Of a DNA stretch of 64,000 nt, positions 44,145 to 55,118 are shown in pieces. Source of the stretch: Linnemannia elongata (taxonomy: Eukaryota > Mortierellomycota > Mortierellomycetes > Mortierellales > Mortierellaceae). The translations under genes were made by a program, and so were the position numbers. The stretch is from assembly GCA_036320915.1 (NCBI GenBank), contig JAXBDG010000008.1, positions 434,001 to 498,000 of the forward strand, given 5' to 3'. The notes under the pieces are model-generated. The model was not told the DNA's origin and ran no database searches. It worked only from the letters and a program-made list of their open reading frames with translations. Position 1 is the first letter of the stretch. Each line of letters begins with the position of its first letter.

Positions 44145-47100
44145 TTAGGTTCGTTCTCTCCGGAGTTCGCGTTGCTGTTGAGGAGGAGGGAGATCTATAT
44201 ATGGCGTCAAATCTAAATGAGGAGAGGAACGACAGAACGGGCGATGAGTATGTTGCTCAAGATGATACAGACACTTGATTGAAGGGTCAATATCGAAGAA
44301 AAAGAAACGCGCGGGTTTATGTTTTACCTTGCAGCTCGTTCCAGGGCGACATGATGCAAGCTCCAGAGGAACACGAAGCTTGCCTAATAATGAACAAACA
44401 GCATGACAAAAGGCGGTTAGTTCATGAACTACTTATTACATCTCTCTACCAGCAACAAAAACCCGGAATTATGAAGAAATATGTACCCGTCAGGTCCAGT
44501 GGCGTCGCCGTTCCAGTTACTCAACCGACCGTCCAACCCAAGTGCAGGCGTCAGGTTCTTGTTCGTCGCATCACCTCCACCCACGCTGCCTCCTTCTTGC
44601 TGCTGTTGCTGCTGTTGAGAAGGCTCCTGTCCGATCCCGGCGCCATTGGTATGCTGGTGCTCTCCATTAGTGTGATGGTAACCGTTCTCGACCTTACCCT
44701 TGCCCTTGGTATCGTACCCCTGTGTCGGCACCTCCTGACCCTCCTCCTCCTGAGCAATCGCCAATTCTTCCATCTGCAATTCAGGATCCTTCTCCGAGAT
44801 ACCGTTTTCAAGGTGTTTCGAAGACGTCCCTTCGGCCTCGACGACTTTAACCTCCTCTGATGCCCTTGTCCGTAACGCCTTCTTATCCTTCTTCTTCTTC
44901 TCTTTCAGACTACCGCCATTGGCTCCACCGCTATCCCGGTTCAGTTTCTTGGCCTTGCGTTTCGACTTCCAGCTCTTCCAGATCAGATACACCCCATAGG
45001 GCGGGAAACAGACTCCGGCACACATCTTCTGAGGCGTCATCACAAACCGACCCCTCCACGTCTGTTGACTACTATATCGCTCCTGGTACAGCTCCTGCCA
45101 CAGATCAGCGGTTCGGACGAAATCCTGTTTGGTCATTGCTGACGTTGCTTGGACTGTATCGTCATGGTTAAGGACTCGACCGTAGTGAACGAGTTGGAAG
45201 TGGCGGTAGTGGGCCGGGGAGAGCATGTGAGTATGCCAGGCGAGATCGATATCGAGTGTTGGGACCAAGGCGTGTCTTCCTGGTTGTCCTGCTCCTACTC
45301 CAGGGCCCGAGACGGAATGAGAGCCGTCAGTTTGTTTACTTTCGGCCCTGGCGAGGAGCATGAACTTCTTGTACCGATCCAGCGTCCGTTGCAAGACCTG
45401 TGGTTGACACCATGCCAGTCCTCCAGTAACCATCATCGCCTTTTGGAAATCCCGTTGTCGTAATGCTCCAGCTACAAGGTCTATAGAGAGCCGGTCTTCA
45501 ACGAGTCCCATGTAGGAAGACATGATCCTGGCGAGGGTTGTAGGGCGAACGCCGTAGTACTGGTCAGGACCCAGATCCTGGAAGGTTTGAATCACTTTTG
45601 GCCAAGTGCAGTTGAGGGATGCGGCGGATTGGTCGAGACCGAATTGGATCCGAGGGTGGAAGAAGAGGTGGTGATGTTCGCGTTGGGCCGCGGCCGGGTC
45701 TGGATTTCCTGTCCATGGCGAAAGTAGCGATCCGCTATTACGTTTGTTAAATAAAAAAGAAGTAAAGATGGCACTAATGTGTTAGCACCCGCTCATACCT
45801 CCATGACCCCTTTCCTTCCCCCTTCATCTTCAAAGGAAAACAATAGATCCCGCACGAACAGGAGTAGAAAAAAAAAGACTTACGCGAGTAGGATAGAAGG
45901 ATCCGCTCTATAGGCCTCAATCCCATCCCAAAGCCGCTTCGACGACAAGGTCTCCAATGAACACTGGGACCCGCATCCCGCACAATCAATCGACATGCCA
46001 TCAATCCGGAATTTGATATACGTAGAACTGTCCATGACGTTTGTCCCGCCACACCAAAGACACTGGATATCAAACATCCGAGTCGTGTCTTCCTTGTCGA
46101 GATCAAAGGCTTCTTCGGGGTAGAGTTGGTGCCACATCTGTTTGGAGGGCTGGAAGGCTTCGTGAGCAGTCGTTGGGTCTTCGATGTCTACTGCCGCCAC
46201 CTATCGCGTTTTTTTAGGAGTAGTAAGGAGGAGGAGAGAAAAATTAAGTTTCAGGCACCACCTTGGAAATAATATTCATGTCAAGTCAAAATGCACAAGC
46301 AAGAAAATGAAAGGGACCCGGATCAGAGCAAAAGCAAAAGGGACATACATATCGCTCCAAAGGAAAGGCATAGTTGAGAAGGTGGGGACTATAACTCCTG
46401 AGCAAATCCTCGTGGTATCGAAAGGGGGCTAGCATATGCACCGTCCACATCAATGCAACATCTATTATACGTCGAGAGAAAAGGAAAGACGGAGGAGGAA
46501 GAGGGAGGTGGAAAAAGGGAGGAGGGAGATCAGATCAAGTTGAGGTTGTTTTAGTTAGTGAAAGTCATAGATAGAGAGACTCCTTGGAGTAGTAATGAAT
46601 GGCGGCTCCTTTGCCCAGATGGCAAAAGGGAGAGAGAGCACGGATACAATCTACTCAATGACCCGCTAGTCCTTAAAATCCACGTTTGGCTCCCGAGATC
46701 GAAGACAGCACAATAGGAGGGCAGAGATAGCACAAAGACCGACAGAGCAACGAAAGCAAGGCAAGCATGAATGCAAGAAAAGGGGAGAAAAAAAAACGGA
46801 TCATTACCTAATGGGGGGAGAGGGACGGCATGGGGTGGGGGCTGGAGCTGTTGCAAGAGGTCTAGGTACATCAGGTACCTCTCCTCGGAACGGATCAAGA
46901 ACAAAAAATCCAGGTCCTCGTCCTCGACGATCACCAGACTCTGGACTAGACGCAGGAGACGCAGGTGGGCCAGCAGTGTTGGTGGTGCAACGGATTCTAA
47001 TCACGGCCAGGCAAGGACACATTGTGAACGTGTCAAGAAAGAACGTAGAAAAAAAAAGATGTTATGTTTAGATATGCTGTCTGACAAGGGAGGAGGGGAC

Positions 47101-49517
47101 GAAGGGAGTGGTATCTATAAGCAATGCACAGACGCATGGCTAATAAAAATAATAGAAAGCAGGGGAGGAAAAGGAGAGAGTGCAGAAAAGGGGAGGCTAT
47201 AGAGGGAGTGGAGGAATAGGACGGGGGTCACTCGACAACGAATACCAAAAAAAAATAGGAGTATGAGATTGAACAAAAGATAGACGATGTATCCCTGCAC
47301 ACATACGCAATACGCTCGCATACAAAAACAATGATAGTTGCCGGGCAGGTGCAGGTGAGATGGAGTGGAGTAGTAAGATAGAGTGAATGTGGATTGCACC
47401 CACCCGTCGGCCAGTAATGAGATCACTTGGCAACTCGTTTTTCTCGTTCCAACTTTCTCAAGGTCAAAAGTGTGGTTTTTTCTGACTTCTTTTGTTGTCT
47501 GTTTGTTTGTTCTCGATCTCACCGGATCAGAAAAAAAAGAGGTGGAAAAGAAAATAAACGTTGACAGAGAAGAGAGAGGAGAGAGAGAACACCATATGCG
47601 GCAGAAGAAAGGGGTGAGGGGAAAGGGAGGGGAGACGTGTGCTTAACTGCACAGTGCGCAAAAGTAAGAAAGGGAGCCGATAGATGTTGGTATGTGGAAT
47701 AAGCAACAACAGCCATGAAAAAGCATACCTTCGAGATGACACTTGGACCCGTAGCGTGTCCCAGTCGTTCCTTGTCCTGTTGCTGCTGATACATTGTAGT
47801 TGGTGTTGTTGTTGCTTCCATTGGCCAGAGGGGCAGTAGAAACGGAAGCATTGGAACCACCCGTCGTCGTGATCGTGGTTGTCCCTTGATGATGAATTTG
47901 TGCTTGCCCCTGGCCTACTAATTGTGCCTGTCCCGATCCAGCCTGAGAAGACGAGGACGACCTTGGTATTGTTGATGCTATCAGACCATTGGCAGAATGA
48001 TTCCCTTCGGCCCAGCCAATAGTTGTCCTTGGCTGATGTTGCTGTTGTTGCTGTTGTTGGACCTGAATCCCATTCTCAACCGCCGGTGTTGTTGCTTCTA
48101 CCATTACTGTTGGCGCTTCTGCTACTATCGGTGTTGCTGTTGTCGAAGATGTTGAGAATGTCGAATAAGACGATTCCACTGGCACGGATGATGCCGCCAG
48201 TGTGGGTGAGGATGCGATTGTAGCAGATTTGTTTGAGATAGGGGGCGAAGAATTCGTCACCGTCGACGTTGCTACTGTCGCTGAGGTGTGAGGAACTGCC
48301 GTGGTCGGTTCTGGTGTGGTAGTGGTAGTGGAGTTTGTCATCTTTTTGCGAAAGATTGGATCCGGGTAAAAGTGGTAGTAGCGGTTCTGGTTTTGTCGAG
48401 GAAAGATTCGAAGGTGTTTTTGGGGTGGTTTGTACCGCTGGGGTCGTAACTGGATCTCAATGCTCGTTGACGCTTTCGTCGCTTGCTGTTGCTGTTGTTG
48501 CTGCTCTCGTTCTCGTACTCCTGGGTAGGATGAGCCTCCTGTTGCTCCTGTTGCTGCTGGGTACTGCTGTTGTTTTGGCTGCTGTTGTTGCTGTTTTGAT
48601 TGTTTCTTGGATGAAGAAAGGTTGTCTGTTGGAAGGAAAGGGGGAGTGTAGTAGTGGTGCTGTAATTGGTGCTGGTGGTAGAGGCGTGTGCGTTCACGGG
48701 CCGTGTGATACTGCAGGAGCTGAAAATCAAGTCCTGCACTCGGACTGGTCAGCGTGTTGTAGTGGTTGTGGTTGTTGTTGGGATTGATATTGGTATTACG
48801 CCGAAAGTAGCCGTTGTTGGCAAGGTTGTCGTTGTACTCTTGATAGAAAGTGTTGGGAGTGAAACTGCCGTCGTTACCGTCGAAGGGTGATGGACCTAGG
48901 AAGAGATTACTATTACTATAGTTGTAGGTAAGGTTGTTATTGAAAGAGGGAGAGGAAGTAGTGCTGTTGGCGAGAGGAGGAGAAGAAAGAGGGAAGGAAG
49001 AAGAGGAGAGAGGAGGAAGAGGAAGAGTTGGAGGATCTTCAAAGTGGTAACGACCGGGGATCTCAAAGAGGGTGGTGACTGTTGGGTAGTGTCTCGTCCC
49101 TTGACTTTTCTGTCGAGAATGTTGCCGCAAGTGACGATTCTGAAAAAAGTGCGACTGTTGGTAATGTTGTTGGTGTTGCTTGTCTCCTGCAGAAGAAGAG
49201 GACGTATTACCCCTGGAGTGGTGTTGATATTGCTGTTTAGAGTGTTGTCGGGAATGATATCCTCGAACGGTATCGACGGTGCGTTTGGCTCTTGCTTTGG
49301 CGATGCTCTTGACTTGTCGTGTTGCCTTTGCCTGTCGGGTTGCAGCAAGAAAGGGATCCAATTGTTCGGATGCTGACTGGGCGCGGCGGGTTTCGTTCAG
49401 TTCCTGGTCGGTTGGGGGCACAATGAGTTGGTGGCTCGTGGAGGTGAAGAACAGAAAGTAGAAAGAGACATACAGACAGATTGTCAAATAAAAGTTGGAT
49501 GGCGCCGCTTGGTCCAT
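44145..49517 (-). CDS. GRDP/DUF1399 protein with long disordered N-terminus
   Basis: Eight exons (49517-47729, 47456-47400, 46996-46808, 46461-46349, 46200-45884, 45734-44487, 44383-44328, 44194-44145) stay in phase and give 1272 aa. The first about 600 residues are Gln/Asn/Ser/Thr/His-rich; a second possible start at 48341 (MTNSTTTTTPEP) would shorten this to about 205. The conserved half contains two copies of the DUF1399 motif, DVALMWTVHMLAPFRYHEDL (about 679-698) and LDIDLAWHTHMLSPAHYRHF (about 985-1004). Between them are paired cysteines (CLWCGG and CAGCGSQC) that could bind zinc. Plant GRDP proteins act in stress and development; the fungal role is unknown. The C-terminus is Glu/Lys/Gln-rich and ends LPPPQQQRELRRERT. 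The donor after exon 2 (GTGCAA) is weak; the start choice and the two short terminal exons are the least certain parts. Confidence 0.8.
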
Positions 49518-51640
49518 CCAAAAGTTGGGAGACAGAAAAGGCGGTGACCAATGCGCGCTAAAGAAATTCCTTGTCTTCTTTTTTTTTTAGAGTCGTGGGA
49601 GAAGAAGGTGGGAGAAGAATTTGAATAGAAAACAATAGAAACGAGTAAGAAAGAAAAGGTGTTTCTCGAGGGGGTAAGTGTGTAGAAGAAAAAGGAAAGG
49701 GAGAAAAAAAAAGGCGGTAGAGTTGGTCGGTCGTTACGTAGCAGGTGGTAAAAAGTGGCAGGGGAGGAAAAACGGAGGAGGACGAAGACGAGGGCTAAGA
49801 GGAGGAGGAGGGTGAAGGAGAGGAAGAGGGAGAAAAAAAAACGAGGGATAAGTCAGGTTCTGAATGAGGAAGAAAAGCGAAGCCAAAAAAAGGCGGGTCA
49901 AGAGACGACAATCACGACAAACAAATAACAACAACAACAACAGCAACAACAATGACAGCCCAGCAAAAAGGAGAAGGGGAGGAGAAAGGAAGGGAAGGTT
50001 ATCGAAGGATGAGGATGTGGATGATGGTAAGGGCGAGGGGAAAGGTCAATGTCGTTCCTGCTTAGGTCCGATGGTTGTTGTCCTGTCTCCTGGTCCTGCC
50101 GACAGATGCTGCGAGATATTGGATGAGTTGTATGTGCCTGGGACGAACAACGAAAACAACCAGCAACAACAGCTACACAAGAAAAGAAAAAATTATGCAG
50201 AAAAGTTCATCTTTGCTCACTCATACAGGCACACTAAAGCATTGGCAAAGCTATGAAAAGGATGCAGCTTTGGGGGATGAAGGAAAGAAAAAGAGAGGGA
50301 AGAAAGTAGAAAGGCAGGCAGGGTTTGACACAATGCACTGACAATGCAACGATCGGGAGCGGGAATAAGGTCGGGATAGTTTGACCAGGGAGGCAAAAGG
50401 GAGGCAAAAAAAGAAAAAAAAAAAGAGGGAAAAGAAAAAAGATGGATGAAGGAAGGGGTCTGTTCACACTTTAATAGTTTTTCTTTATTCTGTCTATCAG
50501 GTCGAGATTGTGCCCATTGAGATCATGGAGCCTATATCCAAAAAAAAGCGAGGGAAAAAAACAAGAATGAGGCATCGCAACCATCGGGAAAAAGAAAAGC
50601 AGCAGGTGTTTTTAATGATGATGATGATATTGTTGTTAGTTATTGAAACTGTTGTTTTGAATTGGTTTTTTTTACCTTCCTCATAACAAAACATGCATAC
50701 AAGGTCATTCCTCACAGGTGAGCATGAAAAATGCGAGGTAAACCTAGCCATTTTACCCCTGAAAGTATCCCGCTCCTTCCTTCTCATCTTTCTGGACTAA
50801 GGCAACAAAAATGCTGACGGGTGTTCAATTGGACATGCAGGCCGGAGAACGGCACATGGATGGCCAAGACGAGCAACGCAAACGAAAAAAGGGCCGATAG
50901 CCGTCCATGTGGAGGTAAAAGACGAGAGAGGGAAAGGGAGAGAAAGAGAGAGTGAGGAAAAAGGAGGGAATAGAGGGAGTTACCCTCTTTTCAGCCCAGT
51001 TTGTGAGTTTTGCTCTCTCTCTCCTTCTCTTTCTCTCGCCATCCAAATGGTCATTCGGATGCCGTCAACACGCAGCATATGACATGTCACTGATTTTTTA
51101 TCGGACGAGTGTTACCTCCCCTTGTGTTTTCCCTTTCTCTATTCGTTCTCTCCTTTTCACTTTGTTTGCCGCTTCTATAGAGACCTCTATGTCAGGTACA
51201 CCTGTTCTTGTTGTTGTTATTCTTGTTGGGGTTTTTTGATGTTGTTGTTGGCGAAATCCTGTGCTCGCCTACCTCCTCTTCCGATCCCCCCTTTTATTTT
51301 CTTTGCCCCCTTCGCCGAATCCCAGTTGCGCGGAACCAGGGACTGGTACAAGAAGAAGAGTACAGCAAGGTACAAATTCAACAAAGGGCAACAGAAAATG
51401 GGGTGAGGAGGTGAGTGAGCCATTGGGGACAGGAGACTGTCCAGCCACATGGTGTTGGGTATTGCGTACGACTCTTCACAAATTCCTCTGTGTTCCTGCC
51501 GTGTCCAGGCCGGAGAAGAGCACGTTAATCCTTTATGCGTCCCTGTTTCATTGAACCATCAGTAACCAAATATAGGGCATTGTGACTGCCCAACTTGTGC
51601 CTGGCTGGCGTCTTTAACTTCCACTTTCACATCACTTTGC
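49518..51640. other. 2.1-kb divergent intergenic region
   Basis: Upstream of both the GRDP-like and VanZ-like genes. It is purine-rich near 49600-49860, has AAC repeats (49919-49955) and AAAG-rich DNA to 50450, and a CT-rich part near 51000-51060. A 130-codon plus-strand frame (49864-50256) begins with Lys/Arg/Asn strings and contains CRSCLGPMVVVLSPGPADRC. It lacks a domain and is not called. Confidence 0.5.
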
Positions 51641-52891
51641 ATGCGCCCAGCAGAACGTCTCATTCCACATTACGCCTCCATCTTCGCTACCGACCACGGC
51701 ATGCGGTTCTTCTTTATATTCCTGGTCATACTACAAGGCCTCTTCCTGGCTGCACTCGGGTTCCTCCCCACAGACAAGATCCCCTACCATGAAAACCTTC
51801 CCCAGGACAAGATTCTGCATTCCTCTGGATTCCTCATCCTCACTTTTTTGACCTTCTTCATCTGGGACCGACCTTCCCGAGTGCATAATGTTCTGTTGAC
51901 TGTTGTGCCCGTTGGCGTGCTTGCCTTTGCGTCTGAGATCCTACAGCCTGTTCTTTCGCCGGTATGTGTTTTTTTATAGGGGTGTTTTTGTTTGAAGAGG
52001 ATGGAGGTAGGATACAGCCTGGGCATAAAGAAAGATAAATACATTCGGTGGGGATGTTTGCGACGAGGCGTGCCTATTTTTTTTTGTTTAATTGCTTACA
52101 ATAACACACGACCCTCCCCCAACGAGTTTGCCCAGTTCCGTCATTTCACAGGACTGACTACAAATAATGAATCTGACAACAAAAAGACAAACAAACTTTG
52201 TTTTATAGACAAGGGCGTATGACAGCCATGACATCGTCGCAAACGTGATTGGGACCATCATTGGATTGTTGCTGGCGACGGTTGTGGATCATCTTCGAGA
52301 GCGTCGTTACTCCCGACGAGAAGTTCAATACGAGGCGCTTGAGATGGTATGAGAGACACAGCAGGCTAGGCAGGGCACGGGATGGAAGAGAAGGGAAATG
52401 GCTCTAGCCAAGGTTCTGAGGTCTGGTCCAGCCTGCGGAAAAAAGTGAATGCAAGAGCAACCTTCTAGGTTTACCGCCGGTAGCGCTCTTTTTTTTTTTT
52501 TCTCTTCATGCTGCTGATCCACGGGACCGCTCGACAAAAACCCTGCGATGCAATTGAAGACCATTCATGCGTCTTGCATTTCATTTTCCTGCAACGACTT
52601 TTAATGCCTTTTTTTTCCCGCCGTTTCGTACGTTTTCCTTAAGACTTTTTTTATTCACGGTCGACCAAATGGGCTGTTCAGGATCGGGACGGCGGCAGTA
52701 GTAATGAGTATGAGGGAGACGGATCAAGTGAGTACCCCGGCCTGGCCAATTCGAATAGTAGGATCCGGATCCAGTTGCTATGCAACGAGTTGCCGGGCCT
52801 AGTACAGCTCATGGACATATGGCAGAAAATGAGAAAGACACGGAGGTTAGATAGGTGGAACGCACTAAGCATAGCAACTCTCACGTCATAG
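51641..52891 (+). CDS. VanZ-like family multi-pass membrane protein
   Basis: Three exons, 51641-51961, 52209-52346 and 52682-52891, give 222 aa. Four hydrophobic helices fit the VanZ-like fold: FFFIFLVILQGLFLAALGFL, HSSGFLILTFLTFFIW, LLTVVPVGVLAFASEILQ and NVIGTIIGLLLATVV. The family landmarks LPQDKILHSSGF (usually D-K-xx-H), FASEILQ and RAYDSHDIVANVIGT are present. The biochemical role of eukaryotic VanZ-like proteins is not established. The cytosolic C-terminus encoded by exon 3 is Ser/Gly/Glu-rich then Arg-rich. The exon 3 region also contains a good donor (CAAGTGAGTA near 52730), so an alternative 3' end is possible. Confidence 0.8.
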
Positions 52892-53302
52892 CTCTTTAGC
52901 TTGGAAGTTAGAGAGATGAACGAAATAGAAAACAGTGTGTTCGGACACTATGCTTCTAGCGTCAATGGTAGAAGAGCATAACCCCTCTCTATGGCTTTAC
53001 GATTCATACTGTTATTGTGTTTTTAATAGGGAGGGAAGAATGTAGACTTTGTACGCTTAATAGATTTGTGATGTGGTCATGAACAAAGCACAGAACAACC
53101 CTTGTCCGTATTTGGAAGTCAATTAGGCGCACGGGTGATGAATCAAGTTTGTGTGAGCGTACAGTAGTAATAGGTTAAAGAACACGAACACAAGACATTC
53201 GGAATTGATGTTCATTGTAATGCACGATTTAATATGTGTTCCGTTGAGGGTGTTATGGTACAATGATAGCTACGCAAAAGAAGAGCGCATCGTTGGTTTC
53301 CT
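52892..53302. other. Convergent 3' intergenic region
   Basis: Between the VanZ-like and calcipressin stops. AT-rich, without repeats, exon-like segments or recognisable RNA genes. Confidence 0.5.
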
Positions 53303-54314
53303 CTAGTGCGCAGGTCCCGTAGGGAAGGCGGTCTTAGGGATGGATCCACGGCGCCTTAGAGGTGAGGGTGCTGCAACTCTATCATCCTGAAGGCCCCAAT
53401 CCTGAACAGTAATAAACGGTTGATCTCCCTCTGACTCCTTTGCGGGCGAGAATGCCAAGACAGTAGGTGTTGCTGGAGGGAACAGGGATGATGCTGGAGA
53501 GTGGGTCGAGTTGGGTGAACCCGATCTCGCAGAAGACGACTTGGTATCAATTTTGAGGTCCAAGATCTGTTGATGCAGTTGACTTGCGCTGCCACTACTC
53601 TTGACACTGATAGTATCATCCGTTTCCTTTGTCCCTGAACCTAAGTTGTTGTTCTCTGCAGCACTCTCCTGATTGTGTGAATCGTCCAATGAGAAGTACT
53701 CGATTTCGGTTTCAAAGAGATGAGATCTGTCGGCAAAGGAGCCATCAGGTCTTGGGAGTTGGTAAACTGGCTGGCCCATCTCGAGCAAAGCCTTTACGAG
53801 ATCGTCGGCCAAGTGCAAAGAGTTGGGAGGGTCTTCGCGGACTTGGGACCATCCGATTGGAGGTGAGCCTGGTGGAGAGATGAGCCAGTTCTTTTCGAGC
53901 TCTGGGGGATGCAGGTAACGAGATGCAGGATCGATGACCGTCTCCGTGTGCTATTATTGTTGTTTTGAACCATATGTCGAAATAAGACTTATTAGTTTTG
54001 TTTCAACGAAAGGCTGACTTATCACTCATTGAGTCAAGTAAAAGGAAGTATACCTGGCCAAAGTAAACACGGATAATGGATCCTTCAAAAGTAGTGTTGT
54101 GAAGAGCAGCCTTGGCGCGTTGGGCATCAAAGGTAGCCTTGTAGACGACAAATACTCTGTAGAAGGACTTGATAGGAGCAAAGTAAAAGATGTCCCCAAA
54201 GGACTCTGCCTTGGCCTTGAGCGTGAGCATGGTTTCCTTCTCGAAATGGGGCACCTCAAGGTTGGTGATGATGAGGGTGTTGGTTGGTAGGGTGGGTGAA
54301 GTTGATTCTGGCAT
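53303..54314 (-). CDS. rcn1: Calcipressin/RCAN, regulator of calcineurin
   Basis: Two exons, 54314-54054 and 53950-53303, give 302 aa. The N-terminal RRM-like domain reads NTLIITNLEVPHFEKETMLT, then KSFYRVFVVYKATFDAQRAK, then GSIIRVYFGQHTE. It is followed by ELEKNWLISPPGSPPIGWSQ, which contains the RCAN signature xLISPPxSPP, where phosphorylation switches inhibitory to stimulatory function (known for yeast Rcn1 and human RCAN1). A Ser-rich tail contains QPFITVQDW, resembling the PxIxIT-type calcineurin docking sequence at the usual C-terminal position. It acts in the cytosol on the Ca2+/calmodulin phosphatase. An intron-free second exon encodes everything after the RRM. It is divergent from the ARM/BTB gene with 804 nt between starts. 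Confidence 0.93.
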
Positions 54315-55118
54315 TGTGGTGTCTCTGGCGTTTTGTGAGTTCTTGTTGTTGTGTTGTTGCTTGGTTGGTAATGAGTGTGAGGGGTGGTGAGTGGGGTGTG
54401 ATGGACGTTGAGAGAAGAGGAAACAAAAGGGATGTGGGGATGGAGAGAGAAAGAAAAAGAAGTGCACAAGCGTCGTATGTCGTCCGCCTCACATACTTGC
54501 CAATGCAGAGTGCGGCCAATCATGTCGCTTGTCTCAAAATAAATCATCACGTGTACAACATAGGCACTTGCCATTTTCCCAGGGTCGAAAAGCGAGCAAG
54601 GTAACGAGCGACTCGACCCTTGCAACGATGCTTCTGGTAACGACCTGTACTTTCGACAGTAGATTCAACTACTGTAGCGTGACAGAGTTAGATAATCCTT
54701 TGGAATCATCAAAGGATCATTGAGAAACTTGACACTAGCGAGTTAGAGACATTTTTTTTTGTCCACAGAAATTCCAGGTCGTGTGCAGACAGAGGCCATG
54801 ACTGATCAAAAGGTCCAAGACCAAGAAGCTCAAAGTGATCAGTGATAAGCAATTCGGCATTGATAAATGCATCGAAAAGGCAACTGATGGGCGAAGCACA
54901 GATGTGTTACATCCTGTTCGTCTTCGATCAAAAAAAATGATCCATGTAATTAATGTTCGCAGTCACACCGACTTTGCAAATGCGCTGCACTAAAGGTTGC
55001 TCTTTCAAGCAAAGTCTTTAAGTCTTTTGCCACGATTAACCTACATCTCTCCTCCACTATTCCATTTCGCCTCCGAAACCAAGGAGAAACCAACTCTCTT
55101 TTTCCCTACTCCCATTGA
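54315..55118. promoter_or_regulatory. Divergent intergenic region upstream of calcipressin and the ARM/BTB gene
   Basis: Contains a TTTTTTTTGTCC tract near 54750 and CTC-rich DNA just before 55119 (CTACATCTCTCCTCCACT). No gene seen. Minus-strand frames that extend the calcipressin gene upstream lack protein character. Confidence 0.5.

Noticed and set aside
49864..50256. 130-codon plus-strand frame starting with Lys/Arg/Asn-rich sequence
   Set aside because: No recognisable domain, low-complexity AAC and AAG repeats, and it lies in the 5' region of a divergent gene; not enough to call it a gene.
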